From positions 20,993,143 through 21,057,142 of the forward strand of contig OZ025265.1 in NCBI GenBank assembly GCA_964019135.1: a stretch of DNA of 64,000 bases, read 5' to 3'. Each line of letters begins with the position of its first letter. Within the stretch, counting starts at the first letter, position 1. The DNA comes from Arenicola marina. Taxonomy: Eukaryota; Annelida; Polychaeta; Arenicolidae. Below, piece by piece: positions 1 through 12,504 of the stretch. The position numbers were made by a program, and so were the translations under genes. The notes beneath the pieces are model-generated. The model worked only from the letters and a program-made list of their open reading frames with translations. It did no database searches and had not been told where the DNA came from.

Positions 1-212
1 CTTCTTGTGTACTCATTAACATGTCTGCTTGTGTACTCAACATGCCTTCTTGTATACTCAACATGTCTTCTTGTATACTCATCAGCATGTCTTCTTGTTT
101 ACTCATCAATATATCTTCGTGTGGCCTCACCAACATGTGTTCTTGTATACTCATCATCATGACTTCTTGTGGCCTCATCAAAATATCTACGTGTGTACTC
201 ATCAACATGTCT
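1..212 (+). repeat. Tail of the 24-bp minisatellite (copy A side)
   Basis: About nine degenerate 24-bp units built around TTGTGTACTCATCAA. They match the last units of the array at 39191-39402 almost base for base. The window opens inside this array, so its full length on this side is unknown. Confidence 0.9.
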
Positions 213-644
213 TGGCGTCACCAAGGTGGTTCGAGGGTCGTTGAATTCGGGGTTTTCGATGCAGAATTTAAAGATATGTATTCATTTCAGTTATCGGAAA
301 ATCACAGCGGGTTAGTTAGTTCGCTAAACATATTTCCAAATAACACAGAGCCAGAGTTTAAAGCCTTTCTATATGGCGGTCATGATACTCTCGGCACACT
401 CTCAGCAGATGGAGATCAGGTCACACATCACCTGCACCTCACCTCTGCCCCAAGTAACTGCCAACCTTGCGTCGGCCCTAACGGTGCTGGCGTCACCAAG
501 GTGGTTCGAGGGTCGTTGAATTCGGGGTTTTCGATGCAGAATTTAAAGATATGTATTCATTTCAGTTATCGTAAAATCACAGCGGGTTAGTTAGTTCGCC
601 AAACATATTTCCAAATAACACAGAGCCAGAGTTTAAAGCCTTTC
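213..644. repeat. 157-bp direct repeat pair beside the minisatellite
   Basis: Bases 213-369 recur at 488-644 with about two substitutions, separated by 118 unrelated bases. Each copy starts at GGCGTCACCAAGG and ends at AAAGCCTTTC. The pair is present again at 39403-39559 and 39678-39834. The open frame that runs through it continues from the minisatellite and is probably not coding. Confidence 0.85.
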
Positions 645-3600
645 ACGCCATTGACCTCGATCGAACTAGCATTCGGTAGTAACATGGCCTCAACCCGAAT
701 ACAGTTTATACTCATCGTATGAACTCATATGAACTCATCGTATGAAATCAGACCGGAAGGTAAACTTTATGAAGTATTTGGAACAAAGGGGCCCGTTCCA
801 TTGAGTCTAGGGCTTTTTCAAAATCCTTAAAATAAAAGTATACTCTCTATTTTTTACCTTGCTAAGTAGTCTATAACATCGTGAACTAATTGAATATTGC
901 TACCAATAAATTAATTTTTAATAACCCTCGTATTTTCGAATGGTCATGCGTGACCAAATTGGGTATTATCTGTCTATGAGCCAACTGGCATCTACTTGGG
1001 CATCCCTCTGCCTCAGGCCAAACTGTATGTGATTGTCATTGGCGTTAGCTGTGTTACAGCTGCACCAAGTTTGAACAACATGAATTCGACAGGGAAGTTC
1101 AACTTTCTCCAAATGTGCCTAATAATGGACCAATCAAACTGTGATTATCTGGTCTTGGCGTCATTGTTTTGTATAGCAGGCAAACATACTAAATCCTTCC
1201 TAGAATCAACAAAAATATGTAGGTGGCTGCCTCTCTCGATTTTGAGACACTTATTGTTCGCTCGACTTCGATATTTGACCTCGAATCGATAGCAAAGGGA
1301 CACACTTTTTGTAAATCGCTGGTGTTTCGATAGAAATTAGAGAGTACGAATGGACTCGGTTAGACCTCGAAACGCCTCAACCATCAGTGTCGGCTTGACA
1401 TCGACTTGATAGTTGACAGCGATTCGGCATTAAAATCCGTCCAGTCCGAAGATCTGAATCCGATATAAGCATGCAATGATACTTCGCAAACTAATAGTGT
1501 GCACAGTACACATTAAAAAGAAATCAATTCGGCATGATACATGATTTGAAACGTCATAACGTATTTAAATGAGACAATTTAATTCATAGGCAGAAAATGC
1601 TAGGCCAGTTTTGAGAGCTAAAAGTAGTCAAATCGGTAGTCATCCACGATCAATTTACACAAACCTTACCTTCATTCTCACGCACCATGCATAAAGTAAC
1701 AGTGAATTCAAAACTTTACTTTGTTGTGGCATCTTACATTTTAAAAACGCCGACAAAGAATTGTAGCACTATTCAGTCCAACGGGCTGGAGCACGCGGAA
1801 ACTGTCGTAGTTAGGTCGCCTTGCAATTAAGTCACATACTTGGTGTCGTAAATTATCTATATATTTCTCTGCATTCTAATTGTCTTTAATATAGAGATAT
1901 TAAAAAGGAATAGCAAACGTCAAAAGACGGTTAATTTAATAATATGGGCACGTATTTTATAGTAAATCCTACAGCAAATTATCAACGTTATTCGAGGTCG
2001 AATCGATATCAATTGACGTCGATGGCAAAAATCTTATGGCGACGTTGGATTCGGCTGCACTTTGTAATGCTACACCGCCAAAATTAATGAAACGACAGCA
2101 ATTCAATTTTAGTAACAATGACATTTTCATGTTCTAGAGTCAGTTGATCCACGTCACAGGCACGAAGCATGCCCGCGCTCCAATTGCTGATTATGTTAGT
2201 TCAGTGGTCACATTTCGTCCATGTGTTCACAAAAGTTAAACACCAACATTTCCTGTTATTTCTAAAGACTTTTTGCTTTAAAAAAATTGCAAAATTTATG
2301 TCTCAGATTATTGCATAAAATCGATATATATCTGCTGTCACGTTGCCCGAGTTTTCCCATGGCAGATATCCTCCAACGATGCAATGTCAGATCGACGTCG
2401 GTTGCCGACGGCAAATGGGACCCGACAAGTAGATATAGTTGGTTTTGGTGTTTCTTAGATAAAGTACAATGACATAGATGTTGATAAATGCATACATGAA
2501 ATTTTACATAGTCCTACGACGACAGAACGCCGTACACAATTTTAATTTAGGTCTTTGCTTTTTTCAGACAACTCTGAGAAGCGATCTTTAAAAGAGCTGT
2601 GATAATTATTGGTTTTATATATAGGCACGACCAAAAATACGTGTTTTAACCAACTTGGTTTGTAGTATTCTACATAAGTAATATACAAGTGGATATCGTT
2701 TAGTATCCAGCAGAAGTGTTTGGTGTGTTATCGATACTTTGTATATATTATACCGACACATTATGTTTGTAAACAACTATTCAATTACTACCACGACCAA
2801 TGTATGAACGTTTGAGGTGAGCATCTACATGTGAATTTGATGTTGCAAACCTCAGAAAAATAAATTATGTTTAAACCAAGTGCTTGGTTAAAAGTCATGA
2901 AATTGTGTTTGATAGCGGACATCTGAGCTAAATTAATTAGATATTATTCGTTTTGTTTTGGTCTTTGTTTCATACAAATACAATAGCATAGCTGCTGATT
3001 AATTTAAATCATCAAAACACTTTCAATCTTCGATAAAAATAGTGGTATATCAGATATTGTGCTGCATAAGTAAGAACATTATGTTCTTACTTATTCGGAC
3101 ACATCTGGCATTGCGACAAACCTGGATCACCCCACACTTATTATGATCACTTGGAGAGCACACACGTATTGTCCGTTTGTATCTTGCCAGCGTAATTTGT
3201 TATTCATGAGATTATTTTGAACTTACCACTAATCGGATGTGATGGCGGGGTGGCCTCGCCCACCGCGGACATTGGGTTGTACACATTATTCAGCTTGAAG
3301 ATGATTATGAAGGTTATAATTGACAGTAGAGCTAGAACCTTTACGGATGATTTCATCCTTGTATAATGTCTAGAGGCTGATATACAATTGTATATGGGCT
3401 GGTTGAATACGCATCTCAGGCGCGCAATAGAGCTGTAACAAAATGACTTCGGTCGGTATAATATTGTAAGGAATACCGTTAGTTTAGGTGTCGTAATATT
3501 GGATGTATTTTATTTGACAGACGAAATATATGGGGGATGTCTTTAAAGTGACATATTATAGCAGATATTCGTATTGTACCTGTTGTACGCGGATAATTTT
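645..3600. other. No gene recognised
   Basis: AT-rich sequence with only short open frames (under 100 codons) that show no family resemblance. A near-perfect palindrome lies at 3066-3094. Nothing else is supported. Confidence 0.6.
3066..3094. repeat. Palindrome, 14-bp arms
   Basis: The arm ATAAGTAAGAACAT (3066-3079) is followed by one base and then its exact reverse complement (3081-3094). It is kept in copy B at +39189. Role unknown. Confidence 0.85.
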
Positions 3601-3623
3601 CAGCTTTTAGGTGAATAGACGCA

Positions 3624-3688
3624 GTCATAGCAACGGTTGTCATGGTAGTGACGTCAGATCAATTATACTGTTATCGCGTCATGGTAAC
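3624..3688 (+). promoter_or_regulatory. RFX-like X-box motifs next to a CRE
   Basis: Three X-box-like sequences lie within 65 bases: GTCATAGCAAC (3624-3634), GTTGTCATGGTAG (3636-3648) and GTCATGGTAAC (3678-3688). The middle one directly abuts a perfect CRE, TGACGTCA (3649-3656). RFX factors bind X-boxes and CREB/ATF factors bind CREs; the adjoining X1-X2 layout is known from MHC class II promoters, and X-boxes also occur in ciliary gene promoters. A strong splice donor (CGGTAAGT, GT at 3763) follows 75 bases downstream, so this could be a promoter with a first non-coding exon. No gene was identified for it. Confidence 0.4.
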
Positions 3689-3833
3689 GGGCGCGCTTTG
3701 TTACTATGTATGTCACTATGTTGCAATTTTCCACAACGATAGATTCCACAAGCCGTGGAACGGTAAGTTTGTATCAATAACTGTTGATGTACTGAGGCCA
3801 TATAAATATTTACATTTCATTCGGTGCTATCTA

Positions 3834-4601
3834 TAGTCAAAACGGAAACTATCCGAACATCGAAATTTGCGAATTATTAGTTTACTCTACGAGTTGAGGA
3901 CGAAATCTATGCATATTCCTTACCTATGAACTGGGGCCTGTCTGAGCAATTGTTTATCCGATCTGCAGTTCGCTTCCTATCCTCGCAACACATGACCTGC
4001 CATGCTATTTAATAGAGCAGACGATGTTGTTTTTATTGTTCTCCTGTCAGTCGCGCAAACGTAAAGGTCATCCAACTGCTGCCTGATTGGTTCAAAATCT
4101 AGGTCAGGTTGGCAAAGTCCATCGCGTCATTTGACGAGGGTACCGAGGTTGAATGCAATGATCAGGGGGTAATGATTGCTCTGCTGTACCCACTTTTGCA
4201 GGAGGTGCAATGGATCTAAATTTAGCCTCAATTGATACTAAACTGATTTCAAGTTCCCTCTGGGTCACTTTAACTATGCGTCAATGCTTCAAAACAGAGT
4301 CAATGATAAAACACTACAAAGGAATTCAAACCTATGATCCCTTACAAAGATGTAAATGGTATCGCCCAGTGACGTCACAGTAAACAGTGAATGGCGCCAT
4401 CACGCCGATCGGCTGCTTCGAAGTGCAGCAAAGCAATATTTGTTTATAGTTTATTTGCAAGTGTCTCAGGAAACGTGAGTTGATATACACTTATTAGGCC
4501 ACGATTTGAAGTTCACACAGAAAGTATTTTTTTCTTCGAATCAGTGAATATTTTCTTGTAAACGGGAAATTTCGATGTTCGGAGAGATTCCGTTTCGACT
4601 A
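3834..4601. mobile_element. 768-bp non-autonomous DNA transposon with inverted repeats
   Basis: The left end (3834-3868, starting TAGTCAAAACGGAAAC) and the reverse complement of the right end (4567-4601, starting TAGTCGAAACGGAATC) match at 32 of 35 bases. Each end is flanked by TA (3832-3833 and 4602-4603), as expected for a TA target duplication of Tc1/mariner type. No transposase frame is seen inside, so it is MITE-like. A perfect CRE lies at 4370-4377. The superfamily is inferred only from the TA flanks. Confidence 0.75.
4370..4377. promoter_or_regulatory. Perfect CRE inside the transposon
   Basis: The palindrome TGACGTCA, the CREB/ATF consensus, within CAGTGACGTCACAG. It is identical in copy B. 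Whether it is bound is unknown. Confidence 0.4.
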
Positions 4602-4689
4602 TAGTAGCGAATATATTCACAGAGTCTTACCAGCCTGTTAGGATTGCAATTTGTGTATGTTGCCGTCATAAGGAAGTGACTATCTTTTA

Positions 4690-4860
4690 GGGCTTAACTT
4701 ACATGTTATGGTAGAAATTTAGTGGAATGCGAGTGGAATTATGGTGGAAGGTAAAGTTGGTGGAATATGGTATTGGTGGAAATATATTGTGGAAATGTCT
4801 AAGGTATAAAAGGAGCGCGGACGGGCGTACAAGCAGTTCGCGTGGGTTACTCTCACGGTA
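4690..4860 (+). promoter_or_regulatory. TATA core promoter-like region
   Basis: TATAAAAGG stands at 4805-4813, followed by a GC-rich stretch. It is preceded by about 90 bases with repeated TGGAA or GGTGGAA words (4725-4797). The arrangement looks like a real core promoter, possibly of a gene or of a decayed LTR element, but no downstream reading frame was found. Copy B has it at 43994-44002. Confidence 0.35.
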
Positions 4861-5785
4861 CTTATCTTAGGTTACATAAACTGGTTATTTCAGTTTGAGA
4901 AATGCTAATGTATTAAATTAATTATAAGCTTTATTTGATTCACGGTCTAAGTGCATACAGGCTGCAGGTCCTGGTATGGGGCCTCTAGAACATTAGTGGC
5001 CTATTTTACCGGTGTCATTGACGTTCAGATGTTTATTCCTGGTGGCACTCGGGTATTAATTTAGGACACTAGATGGATAGTTTGGACTGGTTTAAGCCGC
5101 CACAAGTAGGTTGCGGTGAAGGAACCACGGTCATGAGGTAGAGGGGCTGAGTAGTAGTATAAACGGATGCCAGTTAATGAATCACAAAGACTTATTTTAC
5201 GTATATGATTGCGATTATTCCTGGGGACTTACTCTTTGCGTCTGTATAACTGCTTTTACGTATCGAATTGTATACAGGTGTATAATACTACGTTCGTTTT
5301 ATCACCATATCGAATAAATGGGGCAACCCAAAAGTATTTCACGCCTTGGTTACTAGAGTCCTGGCGAAAAACCGTTACAATATTGACATATATAAGCAGT
5401 GGAAGTTGATTCGCCCCACTCGATGATCAACAGCCATCACAACCAATTCAGATGCTTAATCGATGCCACATTGCAGCAGACGAATAGAAACTCGATGCTA
5501 AAATCGATAGTGTTTATGACAACGGCAACGCATGCAAATAGCCTTATATTTATTGCACACCATATACGTGTCAAGTTTTTATTGATCTGATATTTGAAAG
5601 TCAATACAGGTAACCAAATAGGGCGACATTGTGCCGGATGATGAAGCTACTTGTAGATTATGCGATCGAAAGGTCCTGGACCTGTATATTGGGCAAACTC
5701 AATGGGGGAGCTAACCCGTCTATGCATACATGAGTGCGAAAGTCAACATGGCATACTACAGAAGTGCTGTTTGATGACACACCCC

Positions 5786-5850
5786 AACGTGTTAAAACAA
5801 TTTATACACCAATAAACAGATCATTTCCCATAAAAATTGTTTAACACGTT
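5786..5850. repeat. 65-bp foldback sequence
   Basis: AACGTGTTAAAACAATTTAT (5786-5805) pairs, with one small slip, with 5830-5850 across a loop of about 24 bases. Also present in copy B at 44975-45039. Confidence 0.7.
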
Positions 5851-7072
5851 TTAGGTGGAAATCATTCATTGGGCGCAGTGTTATGCAATGCCATTGTGAA
5901 CATTAAATGCAAAGGGGATGCTTTAAAAGATTTTCTTTTAGACTACTAATAGGGAAAGGGTCGTGTGTTGCCCTATATAGTGACAGTTCAACAAAAATGG
6001 AAGCGACAGTTTTTTCTGTAATCATAAGCCGAATATTAGCTTTTTATCGCAAACGACAATATCAAAGCACGTCATCAAACAGCGGGCATTGTCGACGTTC
6101 TCTGACGACTTAAAGGGGAACCAATTCTGGCCGTAAGAGCACTGCAAAGGAGAGAATATAGTCTAAAGATACCATTCATAAAAGAAAACAAATATATAGC
6201 TACGAATTTACAGAGTAGAACAACAGTGTAGACTTAAAACCCGTATTGTCGCCCATAAGTGTACTCTCGGTGAGCGCAGACATTTACTTCCCCCTGGGCT
6301 CCTATCAACTAATCACGATGAAGAACACTACAAGGGTGACTACGTCATGGGAGCGGGTAATGGCGTACATTTGCATGTAAACACAGGCCGGCAGATATGG
6401 AGAGGTTTCTAGTTCTATGATGAATTCACAGGTGAAACGTGCATATGTGGTTTGGTAAACGAACTCTGGAAACGAAAAGGGGGCCCTGATCAAGGACACA
6501 GAAAACTAGCTAATCGAATAAATGTGGGTGGCGAGCGCCAAAAGTCGCCTTGTAACATTAAATAGTGGTAGGTCATGCTTCAAATGTAGCTTCAAATGTT
6601 TCACAACGGTTCGTAGAAGGCAGGTAGGTGACTGATTTGGAGATTCAGGCATTAGTTTCGCAAATACAAGGCGTCGAAGCGGGTGTTGACGCTCCGTTGC
6701 AGCCGTTGAGTCGTATAACCAGTTCTTATTTAGATCGTCGCGGCGCATCCCAGGCCTTCAGCATAGCGTTCTCCTATTGGCATGATGCAAAAAAACCGTG
6801 GGGGTGGGTGGGAATGTGCCGAGCCGAGGCTGAGAGGTCACGGCGCTTCACTTGTAATATGTAGGCCTATAGGTAAATGGTAGTGCCGCGAAGACCTTTG
6901 TGCTCACGTTACACGATCCAGCCCAGACAAATTGTGATAACATAACTCATATATCCTAAAGCCTTGGCAGCTAATGCGAATGACGGCCGGTGAGTTGTTT
7001 TGAACTCACAAGTCAAATAATTGAGGCCTGCAACAGCGGGCGGGCGAGGTGCGAAATATCGGACCGCTATCG

Positions 7073-7462
7073 TGACGTCATCATTAGCTGTAATGCGCTA
7101 CCCCTGGGACTGGTGCAGTGGTTGGCGTTCAATCGATGATTACTCCGTTATCAGATTGATAAAAATAAGTTCTTATGGTGATGAACTCCTTTTCTTTCTT
7201 ATTTTCAATGAAAAATACTTCCTCTCCCTTTCTCCAACAATAGACCGATCCATACGCCGAAACTAAGCCCCGGCCACGCTTGAATCATATTTCATTAATC
7301 CTGAGTATGAAATTGATAATCATAGCTGATGGTAGATACAAGTGAAAAGTGCTTATCACTGAAACTGACAACCAAGTGACATACGGCTTTGTTTGTCCGA
7401 CATAACGCAGGTGAAAGTTCTACTTTCACCACATTATTGGATAAAAGCCACCACTGACGTCA
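7073..7462. promoter_or_regulatory. Two perfect CREs with a hairpin between
   Basis: TGACGTCA occurs at 7073-7080 and 7455-7462. Between them, GGTGAAAGT (7410-7418) and its reverse complement (7422-7430) form a hairpin with a 3-base loop. With the sites at 3649 and 4370 this makes four perfect CREs within 3.8 kb. Confidence 0.35.
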
Positions 7463-10400
7463 CTGCATAACTGACAGACTGGGTCGGTCTATTGATCGGT
7501 CAGGTTATGCACTCTATGTGCAAGGATGATAATCAATCCCGGGACGTTATAAAAGCAGAATTTTCTGTTTCACAAAAGGCAAAGCGGAAATGGGTTTCGG
7601 CAATTCCTTGTCCCATTACCGTTTTTAAACATGAAAAAGCCAAAAAAGTAAAATTCATCAGAAACCGTTTGCCCTTTTCGAAAGGAGCAAAATGAAAATA
7701 GGCAGCCACACTCGCGCGATACCTTTACCCTTTCGTAAAGTACAAATTAAAGTCCGGTAAAAACAATAATATCCGGCTCAGATTACGCAAAAACTGTCGT
7801 TTTGCTTTTTCGACTGTAGGGACAAACACGATCCATACGAATTAAATTTAGACGCGATAGGGCTCGAGAGGAGTAGTGGTTGGAAACCCGGTCGCACGAC
7901 GTCGTCCCCAGACGTTGAAATTTTGCCCATATCTGGTTGCATGCGCCAATTGATCCGACGTGCGTTTTAGACGTCCTATCAACATGAAATGTCAACGTCT
8001 TCAAGACGTCAGATTCCACTCGGTTATAAACGTCAATTATCATTTATTCATCATGCAACATGCAACATGCAAAACAATAATAGTATTGCAATACCGTCAG
8101 TGTCTAAAGCAATTACCCGTCTGAAAAAAGTGACCAGATGTTACAACTCATATGGTAACTGATAATCGCAGTTCAACCGAAAGAAAGTTTAAAACAATCC
8201 ATATCATAACCACGGTATATAGACATGCAAATGACCATTGACACATCACAGTATAACGTACTAGATATTACAAAATTGTGTCATCAATGTTGGAACAACG
8301 TTAACACAACCAGGCTTTGAGAGGAATGACCGATCTTCAAGGGTGCCCAGATTTTACAAGTGTCTTACCCACAATATTTACGATTAACCGATAGTGACAT
8401 TACAATCGTAGGCATTTTTTATTAAACCGAAGCAAATGATAACGACCATGACAATTACCCTTTGAAACAGCAAAGCATATTACTTAGTATGCAAACGAAT
8501 GTATCTATTCACTGTTTAAAAAAATTAACATTACCAGAAAGTAATTGCCAGTCTTAAAGACCGCATGAGAACCAAAATAAAATATCAGTAAGAGGAGATG
8601 TGATTTATTCATTGTCTAAGATATCTGAACAAACATTTCCAAATTTAAATTGTGTGCCACAAGCCTGTAAACGCTACATTTGAGTGTTCTAGAACTCATG
8701 AATATTCAAATATAGGCTGGGTCCAGAAATAGGTAAACTGGAGCAGACTACGTCCGTCCCTACTTATTGATCTAGTTACACACTTTGCAACTTCATCCAG
8801 TACAAGACTTCATACTGAAGCCAATGGTTCCAAGAATCCAGCAAGAATGCTTAAAATGTTGATATATTAGTTTGCATTAATTGTCAAAATCAGAAACATA
8901 AATGCTCTGGTGTTCCCGTATATTTGAAAGCAGATCTTTTCAGAGCTATCAAGTGGTATCAATACTCTCATGGGGCATTTAAAGAGTGACCAGAATTCTC
9001 AATAATGTGGTTCCCAAAAGATAATGACAGTAGAATTAAGCTAATTGCCGCAAAAGTGATATACAATTAAAATTCAACAAGCTCTTCACTCAGATTGCTG
9101 TTAGTATGAATTCCTTTGACGTTTAAGTGTGTGAACGATCTGACTACACTAGCTGAAACGAATTTTCACAGTGCTGATATAAAAATTAATATGAATATTT
9201 CCAGTTAACCAAAAGGATAATAAAAGATATAGAATAGTGCTCTGCCAGGCCGTTTTGCACAGCACATGTGCGCTTGCAGGTATGACATGATACTGCTTGC
9301 ATTCTGTAATGATCATGTATAACTACTAGCTCCCTCAGCGGCAAGGTTCTGTGACCTTCGATGTATACAAGTATAACAATCATTGTGCGTATCAATCTAC
9401 TTGAATTAAAAAAAAGTGTGGCAAAATAAATGCCGTTTGTTAAAACAGTACATAAGATTATTAGGTCCTCCCTCAGTTCGCAGCACACAACCCGGCGACC
9501 ATCGGGCATTTTGAAGTATTATATAACTGATAGGCCTCGATTTAATTACAACTATATTGCGAACTTGGCCTATTAAACACCTTTTGATACTATCTGGATC
9601 AAGTGCGAGCTCTTTAAAATTGTATTTTCATTGACGTTTCTAATGTTGTTCTAACGCTACATATTTATCAGGCGAATAGAATATCGACCTCAAAATCGAA
9701 TACTCAATGACGGTGAACAGTGAGGTGAGGTAAAAAAAACATGGACCAATATAACAACAGCACGAGCTAACGGGGCCCTAGTGACTTCATGTGCCCGACG
9801 TCAAGCTGCTGCAGCCCGCCACTTTTTAAAACAACAAGAGAGACTAAGGCTGCAAATTACTGACAGAAATTGTTCCTACATCGTCCTGATCGCCACGTCG
9901 TCTTTCACCCCCGGAGATTCAAACCGCAACCCATGGCATCAACCATCGCCCAAACCATCGCTGGCTTATGGTATTTAATTCCCCGTGTACTTATCATTGT
10001 TAACAGGGCAAAAGGAATGATCCGCTACAACGCTGTCTAGCTTTATAAACTGAGCAGGCATACTAAAGTGTTCACACTTTTCTCGTCTTTTGCGACCGGT
10101 TCCAACTCTTCAACGACCATATTAAGCGAGTGATGGCCAGTCCAACTCGCAAGAACTGCCAGTTGTTTCCTCCGTTGACTCGACTGACTCGGTTATGTCC
10201 AAGCCATATATTTAGGCCGTTAAAGTAAATAGGGCAGCAACAACAACAATTCAAACCCAAGCACGTTTATTATCGTATTTTCAAGGGATTCAATATGCAA
10301 TTCAATGCCATATGCAATGCCATTTGCAAACTCCTCGCTTTCATACGTTTCATTTCATAAGTGCATTTTAAATTGATGATCAATTTAGTGATGCAATTAT

Positions 10401-10803
10401 AATGGTTTGATGTGATTGAGAGCATTTTTCAATATATATATTTTGGATACAATATTCACTTTGCCCTAACGTTTTGTAGAATGAAATCCTCACTTATTTT
10501 ACCATTGCATATTAGCAAATCTTTCAAGAACCATCAATCACTTCAGTGAAAGACTTGAAGAAGAGGCATTTCTGAGGTTTACCCCTATTTATTTGTACAT
10601 ATGTGTTACCCCATATACATTTCTATGTAACATCTCGCCCACACTTTACCTTTAAGCACTTCTATAATCTAAATATATTTTAATACACACATTTCCTTAT
10701 AAAATTCTGGTATGTTATCGATCTCAACAAAGTTTCTGGCATTGATACAATTGACTAACAATGAACGCTTAGTGTATACACACAGATCGTATTGCAAGAT
10801 TGC

Positions 10804-10848
10804 ATCTGATGTAGAAAATTATTCGAGTAATAATTTTCTACATCAGAT
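10804..10848. repeat. Perfect 20-bp hairpin
   Basis: The arm ATCTGATGTAGAAAATTATT (10804-10823), a 5-base loop CGAGT, and the exact reverse complement (10829-10848). It is identical in copy B at 49992-50036. It may be a foldback element or a cruciform. The loop is short for a microRNA precursor. Confidence 0.9.
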
Positions 10849-11110
10849 CACTTACATATGCATGAGATAAATATAATTGCACACCTAGACCTATTTATTC
10901 TTTCGTATATAAATATTAATCAACAATACCAACAGACAAAGTCAGACAACTTCCACATATTTAATCCTTATGCTCATGATTAATGAAAAGCCTTGATTAC
11001 GGCGGTCGGCTAATACCTCATTCCCACTTCACGAAGAATTATTTTCTTTATTCCCAGTTCATGGTGAAATGAAAAGCCCAATCCCGAGGAACGCAAATAC
11101 CCCTTGCACT

Positions 11111-11130
11111 CCCCCCCCCCCCCCACCCCC
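11111..11130. repeat. Poly-C tract
   Basis: A run of 14 C, then A and five more C; the run is shorter in copy B. The minus strand could form a G-quadruplex. Confidence 0.8.
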
Positions 11131-11997
11131 TCTGCAAGCCACCCGTTACATTGGCCTGATAAGCAAAACACCCTAAATATGGCACCTTAATAGCAGACAA
11201 TGACACCATTGTATCAGGTCGACGACTTGCACCATGTGCGTTGCGTACGGTATAGCAAGGTGGCAACACCACTTAGAGCCCCCAAGTTCAAAGTCAAGAT
11301 CAAAGCCCAAGTGGGAAACATTCTGTTGCGCAGCGGCCCGCGCCATGCTAACCTTGTTGCAAACGCGGCGGGTATCTCATTATGTCGGATGGCGACACGT
11401 TTGTTTGTAAACATGCGTTGGTTGGTTTGTTCTTTTCATTTCCACCGCCTCCACGAATGTCTACGTTCAGCTGTTACTCTATGCAAATGGTCAAAGTCAT
11501 CTCATAGAAGATAAAGAACGTGTTGCCGTGAAAACTTGAAAATGGATGCATGACCATTTTGAAGCCGATCATTGGCAATGTGGTGGTAGTATAGACAACA
11601 AAGCTGTCACGTTTTGTGGCCACAGCTGTTCTGAGGGTCCAAGTACGCGCATAATGCGAAGGTACCCGCTGAATAACCTTTCTATTAGGGCAACCATGTG
11701 CCATACAATTTACAATAGTCGGTATCGACCTGTCTGGCTTGATCCAGGTCGAGGGATGAAGGGGGCGCAGCAATCCGCCTTTTGGGAAATAACAATAGAC
11801 TGTGAAGCCGAAGGTAATGATTTTATTTTACAGGTATATTAGCGTGCACGCACCCGTCGCCATTGTGAATATCTGGCTGACGCAAATGGGACATCAACAA
11901 ACTGAGAAAGTATGGGTGTTTATTGCAGACACACGCACCCACCCTCCCTCTTTTTTGTTTTCAAACGCACAGGAACAGCGCCCATGCATACCGACGC

Positions 11998-12091
11998 ATG
12001 TTAAAAGCGGCTCGCCGATATGATACTATACGTTCTGCACTGTTGATTACTGTGTTTGTTATACTCTGCATACTTTATGCGGACCAGGCAG
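11998..12091 (+). CDS. Possible signal-anchor first exon, unassigned
   Basis: ATG at 11998 opens about 31 codons with a basic start (MLKAARR) and a hydrophobic stretch (ALLITVFVILCIL), ending at a possible donor G|GTATC at 12091. This shape suits the first exon of a type II membrane or secreted protein. No following exon was linked to it, and its copy-B equivalent has an Ile-to-Met change in the hydrophobic part. Several other open frames of about 100 codons overlap this region, so chance is quite possible. Confidence 0.18.
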
Positions 12092-12504
12092 GTATCAAAT
12101 ATTACATTTGGTGCCGTGACAAGGATACGGACATAGGATTATCGTTTGGTATTTTCCCTGAATGCAGATGGTCGCAGATCGATCCTGCGTCAGTTCAGAC
12201 TGTGGACTATTCGGCGTCTATTTGAGCCTGATGCCTCAAATACTACACATATTGTCGTGAACGCATGCTATCTACGGGGAAATCGCAGAATCGAACTAAT
12301 GTATGTTTCTTACGGACTAGCAATTTCAGTTGTGTGCATACTCACCTCAGCGGGTCTTTTTTTAAATCGGAAGCAGACCCATCTGACACCGAGGCGCGAG
12401 TCGGACTATGAAATTGTTCTTGAAAGAAACAATATCAGACACAGATGTTTGCATTGTGGCATTTAGACGTATCACACTTTAAGAGATTGGCGTCATTTTC
12501 GAAA

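Larger units (their letters stand above)
4861..10800. other. No gene recognised; hairpins and CRE sites
   Basis: Only short open frames with no family resemblance. A 65-bp foldback (5786-5850), perfect CREs at 7073-7080 and 7455-7462, and a 9-bp-arm hairpin (7410-7430) stand out. A stretch rich in GACGT words lies at 7900-8040. Confidence 0.55.

Noticed and set aside
7900..8043. A gene in the minus-strand frame of 86 codons
   Set aside because: The region is rich in repeated GACGT words, has no splice partner and resembles no family.
10804..10848. A microRNA precursor
   Set aside because: The stem is 20 bp with a 5-base loop, shorter than a usual precursor, and it is perfectly paired.
11200..12466. 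Several frames of about 100 codons in different phases
   Set aside because: They overlap each other on both strands and match no family. Only the short signal-anchor-like piece at 11998 was kept, at low confidence.
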